From: Aerolutibacter ruishenii
GTDB lineage: Bacteria > Pseudomonadota > Gammaproteobacteria > Xanthomonadales > Xanthomonadaceae
DNA length: 64,000 bases
Assembly (NCBI RefSeq): GCF_007830115.1
Contig: NZ_VLKP01000003.1
Span: forward strand, 1 to 64,000
Direction of reading: 5' to 3'
The translations under genes were made by a program, and so were the position numbers. The first letter of the stretch is position 1. Every line of letters starts with the position of its first letter. A model generated the notes under the pieces. It did no database searches, was not told the origin of the DNA, and worked only from the letters and a program-made list of their open reading frames with translations. Below, in pieces: positions 45,195 to 53,680 of this stretch.

Positions 45195-46390
45195 GAGGTC
45201 GTGCCTCTTGCGTCTGGCGTCTGGCTGCCAGTCTCCTGGCAGACTGCTGGTTCGTCGGTCTGCGTGGCGCAGGGCAGGACAGCTGGGGTATCGGTTGGCC
45301 TGTTCCATGTTCCCGTGGCGACCGAGTCCGCAAGCGCCTGCCGCCATGGTGCGATGTCCACCCCGCGCGCCGCCCGCCATGCAGGGTCGAACAGGGTCTG
45401 CTGGTACCGCGTGCCCCGGTCGCACAACAGGCTGACGATGCTGCCGCGCTCACCGCGTGCGCGCATCGCCGTCGCCAGCTGCAGGCACGCCACGAAGTTG
45501 GTGCCCGACGAGCCGCCATAGCGTACGCCCAGCAGTTCCTCCAGTTGCAGCGCCGCGGCGATCGAGCCGGCATCGGCCACCTCGACCACTTCGTCCACCA
45601 CGTCGAACAGGAAACCCGGCTCCACCATCGGTCGGCCAATGCCTTCGATCAGCGTCGGCTGGCTGGCCACCGCATTGCGGTCGCGCGTGCGCCACCCGTG
45701 CACGTAGCTGCTGCCCACGGGTTCGGCCACGCACAGGCGCGTGTCCAGCCGTCGGTAGCGCAGGTAACGGCCAATGGTGGCGGACGTACCGCCCGTGCCC
45801 ACGCCGCACACGATCCACGTCGGCTCCGGCTGGGGTTCGCGGCGCAGCTGGCCGACGATCGACTCGGCGATGTTGTTGTTGCCGCGCCAGTCGGTGGCAC
45901 GTTCGGCCAGCCCGAACTGATCCAGGTGGCAGGCGCCATTGGCCGAATGTGCGGCGGCACGCGCGTGCACCTGCGTGGGGTCGTCCACCAGGTCGCAGTG
46001 GCCGCCGAGTGCCTGCACGTCGAGGATCTTCTGCGGTGCGGTACAGGCCGGCATCACCGCGATGAACGGCAGCCCCAGCAATCGCGCGAACCACGCCTCG
46101 GAGATCGCCGTGCTGCCCGAGGAGGCATCCACCACCGTTTGGCCCGGGTGCAGCCGCCCGTTGCACAGCGCATACAGGAACAGCGAGCGCGCCAACCGGT
46201 GCTTCAGGCTGCCGGTCGGGTGGGTCGCTTCATCCTTGAAATAGAAGGCGATGTCCGGGAATCCCGGAAAATCCAGCCGCAGCAGATGCGTGTCGGCCGA
46301 GCGGGTGGCCTCCTGTTCCAACAGCGCCAGGGCGTTGCGGACCCAGGCGCGGTCTTCGGAGAATCCAGGGGCGGCGTCGGTCGGGTCCAT
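45191..46390 (-). CDS. PLP-dependent cysteine synthase/desulfhydrase-like protein
   Basis: 399 residues of the fold-type II PLP family. The PLP lysine is in TGSLKHRLA, the phosphate-cupping loop is GTGGTSATIGRY, and substrate loop SGSTAISEAW. Variants annotated L-cysteine desulfhydrase or cysteine synthase look like this. It carries a C-terminal extension of about 70 residues (from WRAARGVD) without recognised motifs. The ATG at 46390 is preferred to the longer frame. Coupled by a 4-base overlap to ubiD. Confidence 0.78.
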   Translation of the reverse strand: MDPTDAAPGFSEDRAWVRNALALLEQEATRSADTHLLRLDFPGFPDIAFYFKDEATHPTGSLKHRLARSLFLYALCNGRLHPGQTVVDASSGSTAISEAWFARLLGLPFIAVMPACTAPQKILDVQALGGHCDLVDDPTQVHARAAAHSANGACHLDQFGLAERATDWRGNNNIAESIVGQLRREPQPEPTWIVCGVGTGGTSATIGRYLRYRRLDTRLCVAEPVGSSYVHGWRTRDRNAVASQPTLIEGIGRPMVEPGFLFDVVDEVVEVADAGSIAAALQLEELLGVRYGGSSGTNFVACLQLATAMRARGERGSIVSLLCDRGTRYQQTLFDPAWRAARGVDIAPWRQALADSVATGTWNRPTDTPAVLPCATQTDEPAVCQETGSQTPDARGTTS

Positions 46391-46474
46391 GGCGTGGTGG
46401 CGTCCGGTCGGGCGTTCGAGGAGCGGGCGATTGCGGACGAAGGTCCGCACCCGCGCTGCGGGGTCGGTAGCGGC

Positions 46475-48424
46475 TCAGGTCGCCGCCAGCAACGCACGCA
46501 CGCGGGCTCCCAGGTGGTCGAAGTACAGATCGATGTAACTGATCCCGTTCTCGCGGTCGATCAGGTAGGGGTTCATCAGCGTGTGCCGCAGGATCATCAG
46601 CTTGTCATCGTCATCCCCGCCCAGCGTGGCCACGTCCAGCCCCAGCGCGTCGAGGATGCGGTGTGTTTCCTCCTCGCCCAGCGCTTCCGGCCGCAGGGTG
46701 GTGACTGAACCGAAGAACTGTTTGTTCTGCAGCGGTTGGCGCGGGTCGCAGCGCAGTTCGTCGTGCAGCCGGCGCACAAACGCATTGGCGACCGCCACGT
46801 CGCGGTTGCCTGCCGGGTTCAGCGCGAAACACACCAGGTTGCTGTCCGGTGCGAACGGCACTACCGCCTGCACCACGCCCGCCATTTCGTCGGCGAAGCG
46901 CAACGCGCGCGCGTGGAACGCCTCGGCCGAGCGGATGGTCTGCGCCGGCAACAGGCCGAAATGCGCGTGGTCCAGCGGCAGCACCTTGTGCGTTACGTAT
47001 ACCCCGGCCACCGCAGCACCCGACTTGGATCCTTCGGGGATGAACTGGCCGAGGCTGCGGTAACGGCCGAGGTAATCCTTGGGCGCGGCACCGTGGAAGA
47101 CGTAATCGGCCTCCTCCGAGAGCAACGCCATCGCGCGGTGGTCGCGGCAGATGAAGGCGCCCGTGCCGTAGGGCAGGTAACCCAGCTTGTGCGGGTCCAC
47201 CGTCACCGAATCGGTAGCACCCAGCGCGGCTACCGCCGCGTACACGCCGGGCGAGGGAAACGCGGTGAACCCCGCCGCCACGTCCTCGCGCGTGCGCAGG
47301 CTGCCGTCCTCGTTGCGGAACAGCGTGGCCAGGTAACCACCCCACGCCGCATCCACGTGCACCGAGAACCCTAGGCCACGCGCGGCAAAGCGCCCACGCG
47401 CGGCGACCACGCCGTCGATCGGGTCCACCGTGCCGTACTCGGTGGTGCCCATCACCGCCACCGCCAGCAGCACCGGCTGGCGCTCGCGCAGGCAGCGTTC
47501 CAGGGTTTCCTCCAGCGCATCGGTGTCCACGCGCATGCCGCGTTCGGGCAGCAGCTCCAACTGGGCGCGACCCAGGCCAAGCAGCTTGCAGCCCTTGCTC
47601 CACGAGTAATGCGCGGTGATCGGCGCCAGCACCTTGGGCACTTTCAGCGTGGCGTGGGTGGCGAAAAAGTCGGCCAGCCCGCGCTGCTCGATGCGCTGGT
47701 CCTGCACGCGCGCGCGCCACGTGCGGCGGTCGGCGGGCGTGGCCTGCGCCAGCCACTGCTTCCACTGCTCCACCAGCAGTGTGGACTCGCGCGGCGCCAG
47801 ATTGAACGCACTCCATGCATCGTCGGGTAGTGCGATTTCCGGCACGCCCGCCGCCTGCAATGCAACCGGGAACGCCTTCAGCGCCAGCGCCAACCGCAGC
47901 GCCTGGTAGTTGGCCACCGTGCCACCCGAAGTCAGGTGGCCGAAAGCGCAATCCGCCCGCGCCGGGTCATGCACGTAGCCCAGCATGCGCGCCAGCTGCA
48001 GCCCCACCTGCACCTCCAGGTCCACCGTCACCGGCGCCGCGTCCTCGGACACGTTGTTCGGGTTGTAGGGCAGGGTCAGGATCTGCGCCGCCAGCCCCGG
48101 CAGCAGCAGGTCGCTGGCCATGTGGCCGATGTAGCGCGGGCTGTGGAACGGCACCGACTTCTTCAGCGCCGCCGATAACTGGTGCAGCTCGCGGCGCATG
48201 CGCGCCTCGAATGCCAGGTACTCCGGGTGCTGCGCTGCCGCCGTGGAGATGGCCGGCGGGTCTTCCGGGTGGAAGTTGCGGCGCCAATACACGTGGTCGC
48301 GCAGGAACTCCACCACCAGCTTCTCCAGCAGGGTGTCGTTCTCGCCGTAAGGGCCGAGGAAGCAGGCGTCGATGGTATGGCGGCCGTCGCCAGCGGCTTC
48401 GGCGGTCTTCGGTTGCGCACTCAT
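46475..48424 (-). CDS. Group II PLP-dependent amino-acid decarboxylase
   Basis: 649 residues. The PLP lysine is in SVTVDPHKLGYLPYGTGAF and the conserved Asp/Ala in VHVDAAWGGYLATLF; LTSGGTVANYQALRLAL and MGTTEYGTVDPIDGV are typical. Probably a tyrosine/glutamate-type decarboxylase; the substrate is not clear. It overlaps the SirB2 gene by 4 bases at its start, and the cysteine-synthase-like gene starts 85 bases further on. Confidence 0.82.
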   Translation of the reverse strand: MSAQPKTAEAAGDGRHTIDACFLGPYGENDTLLEKLVVEFLRDHVYWRRNFHPEDPPAISTAAAQHPEYLAFEARMRRELHQLSAALKKSVPFHSPRYIGHMASDLLLPGLAAQILTLPYNPNNVSEDAAPVTVDLEVQVGLQLARMLGYVHDPARADCAFGHLTSGGTVANYQALRLALALKAFPVALQAAGVPEIALPDDAWSAFNLAPRESTLLVEQWKQWLAQATPADRRTWRARVQDQRIEQRGLADFFATHATLKVPKVLAPITAHYSWSKGCKLLGLGRAQLELLPERGMRVDTDALEETLERCLRERQPVLLAVAVMGTTEYGTVDPIDGVVAARGRFAARGLGFSVHVDAAWGGYLATLFRNEDGSLRTREDVAAGFTAFPSPGVYAAVAALGATDSVTVDPHKLGYLPYGTGAFICRDHRAMALLSEEADYVFHGAAPKDYLGRYRSLGQFIPEGSKSGAAVAGVYVTHKVLPLDHAHFGLLPAQTIRSAEAFHARALRFADEMAGVVQAVVPFAPDSNLVCFALNPAGNRDVAVANAFVRRLHDELRCDPRQPLQNKQFFGSVTTLRPEALGEEETHRILDALGLDVATLGGDDDDKLMILRHTLMNPYLIDRENGISYIDLYFDHLGARVRALLAAT

Positions 48425-48825
48425 GACACCACCTGCAGTAGCCAGCCAAACGGATGGTGCGCGCGTGCGATGGAGTACATCATCCCGTAGGTCGCCAGCG
48501 CACCGAGGAAGAAGACAACGCGGGCACCCGTGGTGCGCGCGCGCGTCAGCGCGAAGATGCCCAGCACGATGTACACCACCAGCAGCACCATCTTCACCGT
48601 CAGCCAGCCGTTGGCGAACATGCCGGTGCCGTGCAGGATGGTCAGCAGCATCGCCGCTGCGGTCAACAGCGCCGTGTCGATGGTGTAGCTGGCCCACTTG
48701 ACCGGCAGCGACAGCGGCCAGCGCATGCCGGCCAGCACGAACGCGCCGCGCAACGCGAAGAGTGCGCCGCTCAGCATGACCAGCCCCACGTGGGCGGCCT
48801 TGATCTGCGGATAGAACTCGATCAT
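48421..48825 (-). CDS. SirB2 family membrane protein
   Basis: 134 residues, four membrane helices, with QIKAAHVGLVMLSGALFALRG and ILHGTGMFANGWLTVKMVLL typical of SirB2. The histidines (KAAHVG, LHGTG, RAHHP) could bind heme. Members often accompany NnrS or cytochrome genes. The ATG at 48825 gives the family N-terminus. Confidence 0.83.
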   Translation of the reverse strand: MIEFYPQIKAAHVGLVMLSGALFALRGAFVLAGMRWPLSLPVKWASYTIDTALLTAAAMLLTILHGTGMFANGWLTVKMVLLVVYIVLGIFALTRARTTGARVVFFLGALATYGMMYSIARAHHPFGWLLQVVS

Positions 48826-48897
48826 GGAAACGTCAGTCCCTTCATCAATCCGTGTCGGTGGATCCCGCCGACGAACCATTTTCCTTGCCAGCGCGAC

Positions 48898-50133
48898 TCA
48901 GCCGGCCTTGCCATCGGCGCGCGGCGCCAGATAGATGCGGCCGATGCGCGCCACCCACGGCACGAAGGCCAACAGCCAGCCCACGGCTGCCGCTGCCTGC
49001 CACGCCGGGCCGTCGGGGACCACTTCGGCGAACACGCGCACCACCGCCACCGCCTGGATGGCCCAGAACGCATACCAGGCCACGCCCGGCATCACCATCT
49101 TCCGGCCGGAGTGGCCCTGCGTGACGCGCGTGACCATGGCCACAAGCACGCTGCCGAAGAACCCGATGAACAAGGCATGCGCCGGCGCCCGGCCCAGCAT
49201 GTACACCCCGGTGAGCAGGTAGCCCACGCTTTGCGTGGCGTACAGCGCCATCGCCACCGGCAGCCAGGCCAGACCGATGAACAATACCGAGAGGATCCGC
49301 GGCGCCTCACCGCGTGGCCACCAGCGCCACAGCGCCAGCACGAACAGCGCCAGCAGCGGCACGTCCGCCACCCACAGCCAGCCGTAGGCGTGCACCAGCT
49401 CCAGCGCCAGGTGCAGCATCAGCAGCGGCCACGCCACCGCCAGCAACCACAGCGGCCGCCACGCCACATAGCCCTTGACCACGTTGCCGGCAAAGAACGG
49501 AAACATGCGGTGCGCCACCGTCAAGTACACCGGCAGCAGCAGCCCGAAGGTACCCAGCTTGATGCTGACGAAGGCCCACAGGGGCGGTGCGCCCAGCATG
49601 AAGCCCAGCCACGCCAGCATGCCCACGAAGCCCAGCACCAGCGCTGCGAAGGCCGAGCGCGCGTGCCACGTGGTGCCGCGCTCACGCCACAGCAGTGGAC
49701 CCAGCGTGGCCAGCCCCGCGGCCCAGCCCCCCAGCGTCAGCCACAGGCCGACGGTGATCCCCACTTCCCAGCCCAGCACGCCCAGCAACGTGGCCAGCTG
49801 CCCGCCAAACAGGCCCATGCCCACCGGCTTGAAGCGCCAGCGTTCGAACTCCGGCTGGCCCATCCACTTTGGGAAGGTGGTCAGCAGGAACCCGAAGAAG
49901 AAGCTGGGCAGCATCTGGTACTGCATGATGAAGGCGTGCATCCAGCCTGCGTACGGCTGCGGCTGATGCATGGGCAGCAGCGCCGGCCAGCGCGTACCGA
50001 TCAGCCACAGTGCCCACCACAGCATGGCCAGCAGCAGGTTGCTGGACCCGATGAAGAACATCAGCCGGTGGGGCGCCCAGGCCAGCGCCTTGGGCGACAG
50101 CGAGGAAAGGGCTGGGGTGGGTTGGGTGTCCAT
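48898..50133 (-). CDS. nnrS: NnrS family heme-copper membrane protein
   Basis: 411 residues, twelve membrane helices. N-terminal WAPHRLMFFIGSSNLLLA, GWMHAFIMQYQMLPSFFFGFLLTTFPKW, VAHRMFPFFAGN and ALFIGFFGSVLVAMVTRVTQGHSGR are hallmark NnrS blocks. NnrS lowers nitrosative damage to iron proteins during denitrification. It heads the minus-strand run nnrS-sirB2-decarboxylase-cysteine-synthase-like-ubiD. The FNR-like box is 42.5 bases from the ATG and no Shine-Dalgarno is evident, suggesting a leaderless mRNA. Confidence 0.92.
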   Translation of the reverse strand: MDTQPTPALSSLSPKALAWAPHRLMFFIGSSNLLLAMLWWALWLIGTRWPALLPMHQPQPYAGWMHAFIMQYQMLPSFFFGFLLTTFPKWMGQPEFERWRFKPVGMGLFGGQLATLLGVLGWEVGITVGLWLTLGGWAAGLATLGPLLWRERGTTWHARSAFAALVLGFVGMLAWLGFMLGAPPLWAFVSIKLGTFGLLLPVYLTVAHRMFPFFAGNVVKGYVAWRPLWLLAVAWPLLMLHLALELVHAYGWLWVADVPLLALFVLALWRWWPRGEAPRILSVLFIGLAWLPVAMALYATQSVGYLLTGVYMLGRAPAHALFIGFFGSVLVAMVTRVTQGHSGRKMVMPGVAWYAFWAIQAVAVVRVFAEVVPDGPAWQAAAAVGWLLAFVPWVARIGRIYLAPRADGKAG

Positions 50134-50168
50134 GGGCGCCAGTTTGGGCGCGGGGCGTGGGGGGTGCC

Positions 50169-50182
50169 TTGATGCAGGTCAG
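50169..50182 (-). promoter_or_regulatory. FNR-like box upstream of nnrS
   Basis: TTGATGCAGGTCAG on the plus strand, one mismatch to TTGAT-N4-GTCAA. With the centre at -41.5 transcription would start at 50134, one base before the nnrS ATG. CAAACT at 50146-50141 (minus strand) occupies the -10 position. Confidence 0.7.
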
Positions 50183-50215
50183 ATTGGGTGGGGCGTGCGA
50201 CAAGGGGCCGCGACC

Positions 50216-50446
50216 GCTGTCGCCGAATGGGGCCGTCGAGAGCCGGATTTGGTCCGCCGGGCTCTCGATTTGGTCCGCCCGGTTCTCAATTTGGCTCGTC
50301 GGGTTCCCAAAATGGTCCGACCAGTCCTCAATCTGGTCGGCGCTGTCGCCAAATTTGCCAGTGGGCGGACAAAATTTGTCCGACGAGTGCCGGAATTCAG
50401 CCGAGCTGTTCCCAAATCCCGGGCAGCGCGGACAAATTTTGTCCAA
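50216..50446. repeat. 21-bp tandem repeat with phased A/T tracts
   Basis: Eleven degenerate units of exactly 21 bases. A short A/T tract (variants AATTTGG, AAATTTG, AAAATGG, AATTCAG) recurs with its reference A at 50226, 50247, 50268, 50289, 50310, 50331, 50352, 50373, 50394, 50415 and 50436, in otherwise GC-rich DNA; a rough unit is CTCAATTTGGTCCG followed by C-rich 7 bases. 21 bases is about two helical turns, so the DNA is likely curved. As 21 is divisible by 3, heptapeptide-repeat frames open on both strands, so open frames here are weak evidence for coding. Confidence 0.85.
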
Positions 50447-50449
50447 TCG

Positions 50450-50771
50450 CTGAGGAAAAGTCTCGGTGGCGTAGGGTTGCGGGGGCGTCGATGTCCTCTG
50501 TTTTTGAGTAGCGCGACGATGATGAGCCTGCTGGCCACCGCCACTACCAAGGCCAATGCTCACGAGGCGCATGCGTGACCGACGGACGTGCTGACACGGC
50601 TGCCGGCCACACTGGATCGGAACATCTATACGCTGCAACCCGACTGCTGGCCCCCGCGTCTAGTCCACGCTACGCCACAAGGCGGGGCGGCTTCACCAGG
50701 CGCTTACCCGGAACCGGGCCTAATGGGCTTTGGGCCGCTCAACAGCAAACTTCATGACGGGGAGATTGGCA
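50450..50771. other. Intergenic region after the 21-bp repeat
   Basis: About 320 bases without a convincing gene. A short CCCGG-AA-CCGGG hairpin lies near 50706-50718. The last part holds the ribosome-binding site GGGGAGA of the next small gene. Confidence 0.4.
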
Positions 50772-51011
50772 ATGAGTGTTCGTATTTCAGAGAAGGAAAC
50801 TGGCCGGAGCATCGGAGAAATCTCGGATCATGATCTTGAGATCCTGATTGGCCACATGGAGGAAGAATCCTCCAGGGATCAGGATTATTTTGTTGAAACG
50901 ACGGCCATTGACGCACTGGAGCGCCTTGGCGCAAGCGCTGCGTTTGTAGCCATGCTCAGAGGCGCTGCTGCCAACTCCGATGGAATCGACATTGTCTGGT
51001 CCAGGCGCTAG
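50772..51011 (+). CDS. Small conserved-looking hypothetical protein
   Basis: 79 residues, acidic and helical (EISDHDLEILIGHMEEESSRD, in short: Asp/Glu-rich helix; then TAIDALERLGASAAFVAMLRGA). No signal or membrane segment. A good GGGGAGA ribosome-binding site precedes the ATG. Codons are visibly less GC-biased than in neighbouring genes, suggesting acquisition. Function unknown. Confidence 0.65.
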   Translation: MSVRISEKETGRSIGEISDHDLEILIGHMEEESSRDQDYFVETTAIDALERLGASAAFVAMLRGAAANSDGIDIVWSRR

Positions 51012-51247
51012 CGGTCTGGCACGTTCAAGCCGAGCCCACTCCGCGGGCCGGCTTGATTCCGGTGCCAGGCGGGAAATACGCCAGTTTCCCTTGGGATTTG
51101 CTTTGACGACACCCGTGGCCTTCCGGTGATCGAGCAGTACCGGGATCGTGAAGCGGCCAGTCGAATGAACCTCCGTAGCCCGCGAATGACGGACGCGGCT
51201 TGCGGAGCAACCAATCCGTCAGCACACGACCGAAAGGAGCAAGTGAC
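51012..51247. other. Intergenic region upstream of DUF1269 gene
   Basis: 236 bases. It ends with the AGGAG ribosome-binding site of the next gene; no other specific signal recognised. Confidence 0.35.
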
Positions 51248-52048
51248 ATGAACAAGATGATTGTTGCGGTCTTCAACGGTGAGACCGCAGCTTTCGAAGG
51301 CCTCAGCGCGCTCAAGGACCTCCACAAGGACGGGGACATCTCGGTGTACGCGACGGCGGTCCTCGTGAAGGATGCTTCGGGCAAGGTAAGCACGAAGCAG
51401 GCGGCCGAGCAGGGCCCCATCGGCACCGCGCTAGGCCTGTTGGTCGGCAGTATGGTGGGCTTGCTGGCCGGACCGGTCGGGCTGGCCGTGGGGGCGTCGC
51501 TCGGTAGCCTGACAGGCCTGCTCGCTGACCTGAACCGGTCGGGCATCGACGTCCAGTTCCTGGAGGATGTTTCGAAGGCCCTCGATCCCGGCAAGGTGGC
51601 CGTCCTGGCCGATGTCGAGGAGGGCTGGACGGAGCCCGTTGACGCACGGGTCGGGAAGCTGGGTGGCATGGTGTTCCGACGTCAGCGCTCCGAGGTCGTT
51701 GACGACCAGCTGGCGCGCGAGTCCGCTGCCTTCAAGGCTGAAGTGAAGCAGCTCAAGGAGGAACTGGCTCAGACAAACGCAGAGAACAAGGCGGCGGTCC
51801 AGGCACAGATCGACAGTGCGAGGAAGAAGGCCCAGATGATCCAGGATCAGGCCAAGGCCCAGATGGACCAGGCAAAGCACGAAGCCGATGCGAAGATCGC
51901 CTCGTTGGAGGAGCAACTCAAGCAGGTGAACGATCGGCAGAAGGCCAAGATCGAGAAGCGCATTACAAAAGTGAAGTCGGAGCTTGAATCACGTAGTGCC
52001 AAACTCCAGGAGGCCGCACGGCTTGCCGGGGAGGCATTGGCGCCCTGA
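51248..52048 (+). CDS. DUF1269-type membrane-associated protein with coiled-coil tail
   Basis: 266 residues. The N-terminal part (MIVAVFNGETAAFEGLSALKDL, shortened; VLVKDASGKVSTKQA) and a Gly/Ala hairpin (GTALGLLVGSMVGLLAGPVGLAVGASLG in parts) match DUF1269. From about residue 150 it is one long charged coiled coil rich in Lys/Gln/Glu/Ala. It may be a structural or envelope-stress protein. A strong AGGAG precedes the ATG. Confidence 0.75.
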   Translation: MNKMIVAVFNGETAAFEGLSALKDLHKDGDISVYATAVLVKDASGKVSTKQAAEQGPIGTALGLLVGSMVGLLAGPVGLAVGASLGSLTGLLADLNRSGIDVQFLEDVSKALDPGKVAVLADVEEGWTEPVDARVGKLGGMVFRRQRSEVVDDQLARESAAFKAEVKQLKEELAQTNAENKAAVQAQIDSARKKAQMIQDQAKAQMDQAKHEADAKIASLEEQLKQVNDRQKAKIEKRITKVKSELESRSAKLQEAARLAGEALAP

Positions 52049-52137
52049 CACGTGCCTGACAACCGGTTGCAGCGGACGGCGCTGGGCGCCGCCGCTGGAC
52101 CGACGTGCGGTGGCGACAAACCAGTGAGGGTAACGCC

Positions 52138-52527
52138 ATGCGCCAGGACAAGGTCTTCGCCATCAGGTTCGCCAGCTTGTACCCGATGTATGTAAAGAAG
52201 GCGGAGTCCAAGGGGCGTAGCCGGACCGAACTCGACCAGGTCATCGGCTGGTTGACCGGCTACACTCCGGCGGGGCTGCAGCGGCAGATCGAGCGCGACG
52301 TTGACCTGGAGGCCTTCTACGTCGAGGCACCGGCATTCAATCCGAATGCCGCGCCCATCACCGGCGTGGTGTGCGGAATCCGGGTGGAGGCGATCGAGCA
52401 TCCGCTGATGCAGAAGATCCGCTACCTGGACAAGCTGGTCGATGAGCTGGCCAAGGGGAAGCCGATGGAGAAGATACTGCGGTCCACCGCGCCTGTGGTT
52501 ACTGGCCGCGGCCGGCGTCAGCCCTGA
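52138..52527 (+). CDS. DUF2200 family protein
   Basis: 129 residues. FASLYPMYVKKAESKGRS, VIGWLTGYT and the C-terminal RYLDKLVDELAKGKPMEKILR are typical of DUF2200, a small cytoplasmic family of unknown function. The ATG at 52138 starts at the conserved MRQDKVFAIRFAS. Confidence 0.82.
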   Translation: MRQDKVFAIRFASLYPMYVKKAESKGRSRTELDQVIGWLTGYTPAGLQRQIERDVDLEAFYVEAPAFNPNAAPITGVVCGIRVEAIEHPLMQKIRYLDKLVDELAKGKPMEKILRSTAPVVTGRGRRQP

Positions 52528-52528
52528 C

Positions 52529-52804
52529 GTGAAGATCCTTGGCATTCTGGCCTCGATACTCGTACTGCTTGGCTACGGCGCGCTGATGCGCGTCGATCCG
52601 GCGTGGGGGCTGCTCCATCCGCGCGGCGGCATGGCCATGCTGGCCATTTCGCTTGCCATCCCCAACGTCGGCATCTGGCTGGCGACGCAGCCCCATCGCC
52701 TGCTGGCCACCCGGTTCCAACTGGCAGCGGCTGGCTGGATCTGGCTGGTCGTGCAGGGCGGTTGCCTCCTGTATTTGTACTCGCAGGCGAGTCCAAGTGT
52801 TTAA
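52529..52804 (+). CDS. Small membrane protein, unknown function
   Basis: 91 residues from a GTG directly after the DUF2200 stop. Three short hydrophobic helices (ILGILASILVLLGYGALM, MAMLAISLAIPNVGIWLA, LAAAGWIWLVVQGGCLLYLY). No ribosome-binding site is clear, so it may be translationally coupled. Family not recognised. Confidence 0.55.
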   Translation: MKILGILASILVLLGYGALMRVDPAWGLLHPRGGMAMLAISLAIPNVGIWLATQPHRLLATRFQLAAAGWIWLVVQGGCLLYLYSQASPSV

Positions 52805-52836
52805 CGCATAATCACCATCACCAACAGGGGAGTTTC

Positions 52837-53304
52837 ATGGAAGACAGCAGCGCCGAGTACGTCGGATTCTGGCCTCGCGTCGGGGCGACCATCATCGATT
52901 CCATCATCATGCTGGTGATCACCTCGCCGTTGATGATCGCCATATATGGGGGTGACTATTTCACGGGGAATGACCTGTCACTGGTTCGCGGGCCGGCCGA
53001 TTTCCTGGTGACCTGGGTGTTGCCGGCAGTGGCCACGATCCTGTTCTGGATGTACAAGCAGGCCACGCCCGGCAAGCTGGCGGTGTCCGCGCGCGTGGTG
53101 GATGCCAGGACCGGAAACCCGCTGACCCTGGGCCAGTCGATCATCCGCTACCTGGGCTATTTCGTTTCGATGCTGCCGCTGTTCCTGGGCATCATCTGGG
53201 TGGCCTTTGACCCACGCAAACAAGGCTGGCACGACAAGCTGGCGGGCACCGTGGTCATCCGCCCGAAGGCCCGGGGCGTGGAGCCCGTGCGGTTTGAGGG
53301 CTGA
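52837..53304 (+). CDS. RDD family membrane protein
   Basis: 155 residues with the RDD signature: Arg in GFWPRVGATIIDSIIM and two aspartates (second in IIWVAFDPRKQGWHDKLAGTVVI). Four membrane helices. The PGKLAVSARVVD segment is typical. AGGGGAG ribosome-binding site before the ATG. Function of the family is mostly unknown, with transport roles suggested. Confidence 0.88.
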   Translation: MEDSSAEYVGFWPRVGATIIDSIIMLVITSPLMIAIYGGDYFTGNDLSLVRGPADFLVTWVLPAVATILFWMYKQATPGKLAVSARVVDARTGNPLTLGQSIIRYLGYFVSMLPLFLGIIWVAFDPRKQGWHDKLAGTVVIRPKARGVEPVRFEG

Positions 53305-53467
53305 CCCGACGTGCCGGGGCACCGTTACGTAGTTGGCTAACCATCCCGCCATGACAGAGCCTTGACAATCGGGGGCTGTCTTGGCAATCAATACGTTTGG
53401 TTTGTGCAAGGCCGGCGTGCCTGGGGGCCGCCGGTTTCCAACAACAAGCGTCATTTCGGGGGAATGG

Positions 53468-53680
53468 ATGAGTCAGCGCGTTGCACGCAAGTTTGGAATG
53501 ACCCGCGTCATCAGCCTGGCCCTGCTGCTGCTCGGCAGCACGGCCGTGGCCTATAGCGTGTACCAGGTGGCCGCCGGCCACAGTGCGTTCTCGTGGGTGT
53601 GGGCGATGGCGCTGTTGCCGGCCGCCTACGGCGCGTTCCTGTTTGGCGCCTACGCGGTGCAGGGCGCCCCGACGCGATGA
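53468..53680 (+). CDS. Small two-helix membrane protein
   Basis: 70 residues with two hydrophobic helices (ISLALLLLGSTAVAYSVY; WVWAMALLPAAYGAFLFGAYAV). The ATG at 53468 has GGGGGA upstream; the longer frame from 53381 lacks support. It overlaps the VOC gene by 4 bases. Unknown function. Confidence 0.6.
   Translation: MSQRVARKFGMTRVISLALLLLGSTAVAYSVYQVAAGHSAFSWVWAMALLPAAYGAFLFGAYAVQGAPTR

Noticed and set aside
50179-50638. Open frames on both strands across the 21-bp repeat (heptapeptide-repeat proteins)
   Set aside because: A 21-base period without stops opens several frames on both strands at once, and none has a convincing start, signal or ribosome-binding site. Described as a DNA repeat instead.
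50690-50760. Possible integron attC-like site before the small hypothetical gene
   Set aside because: Short inverted repeats and a GCTCAAC are present, but no matching core pair or integrase gene is seen.
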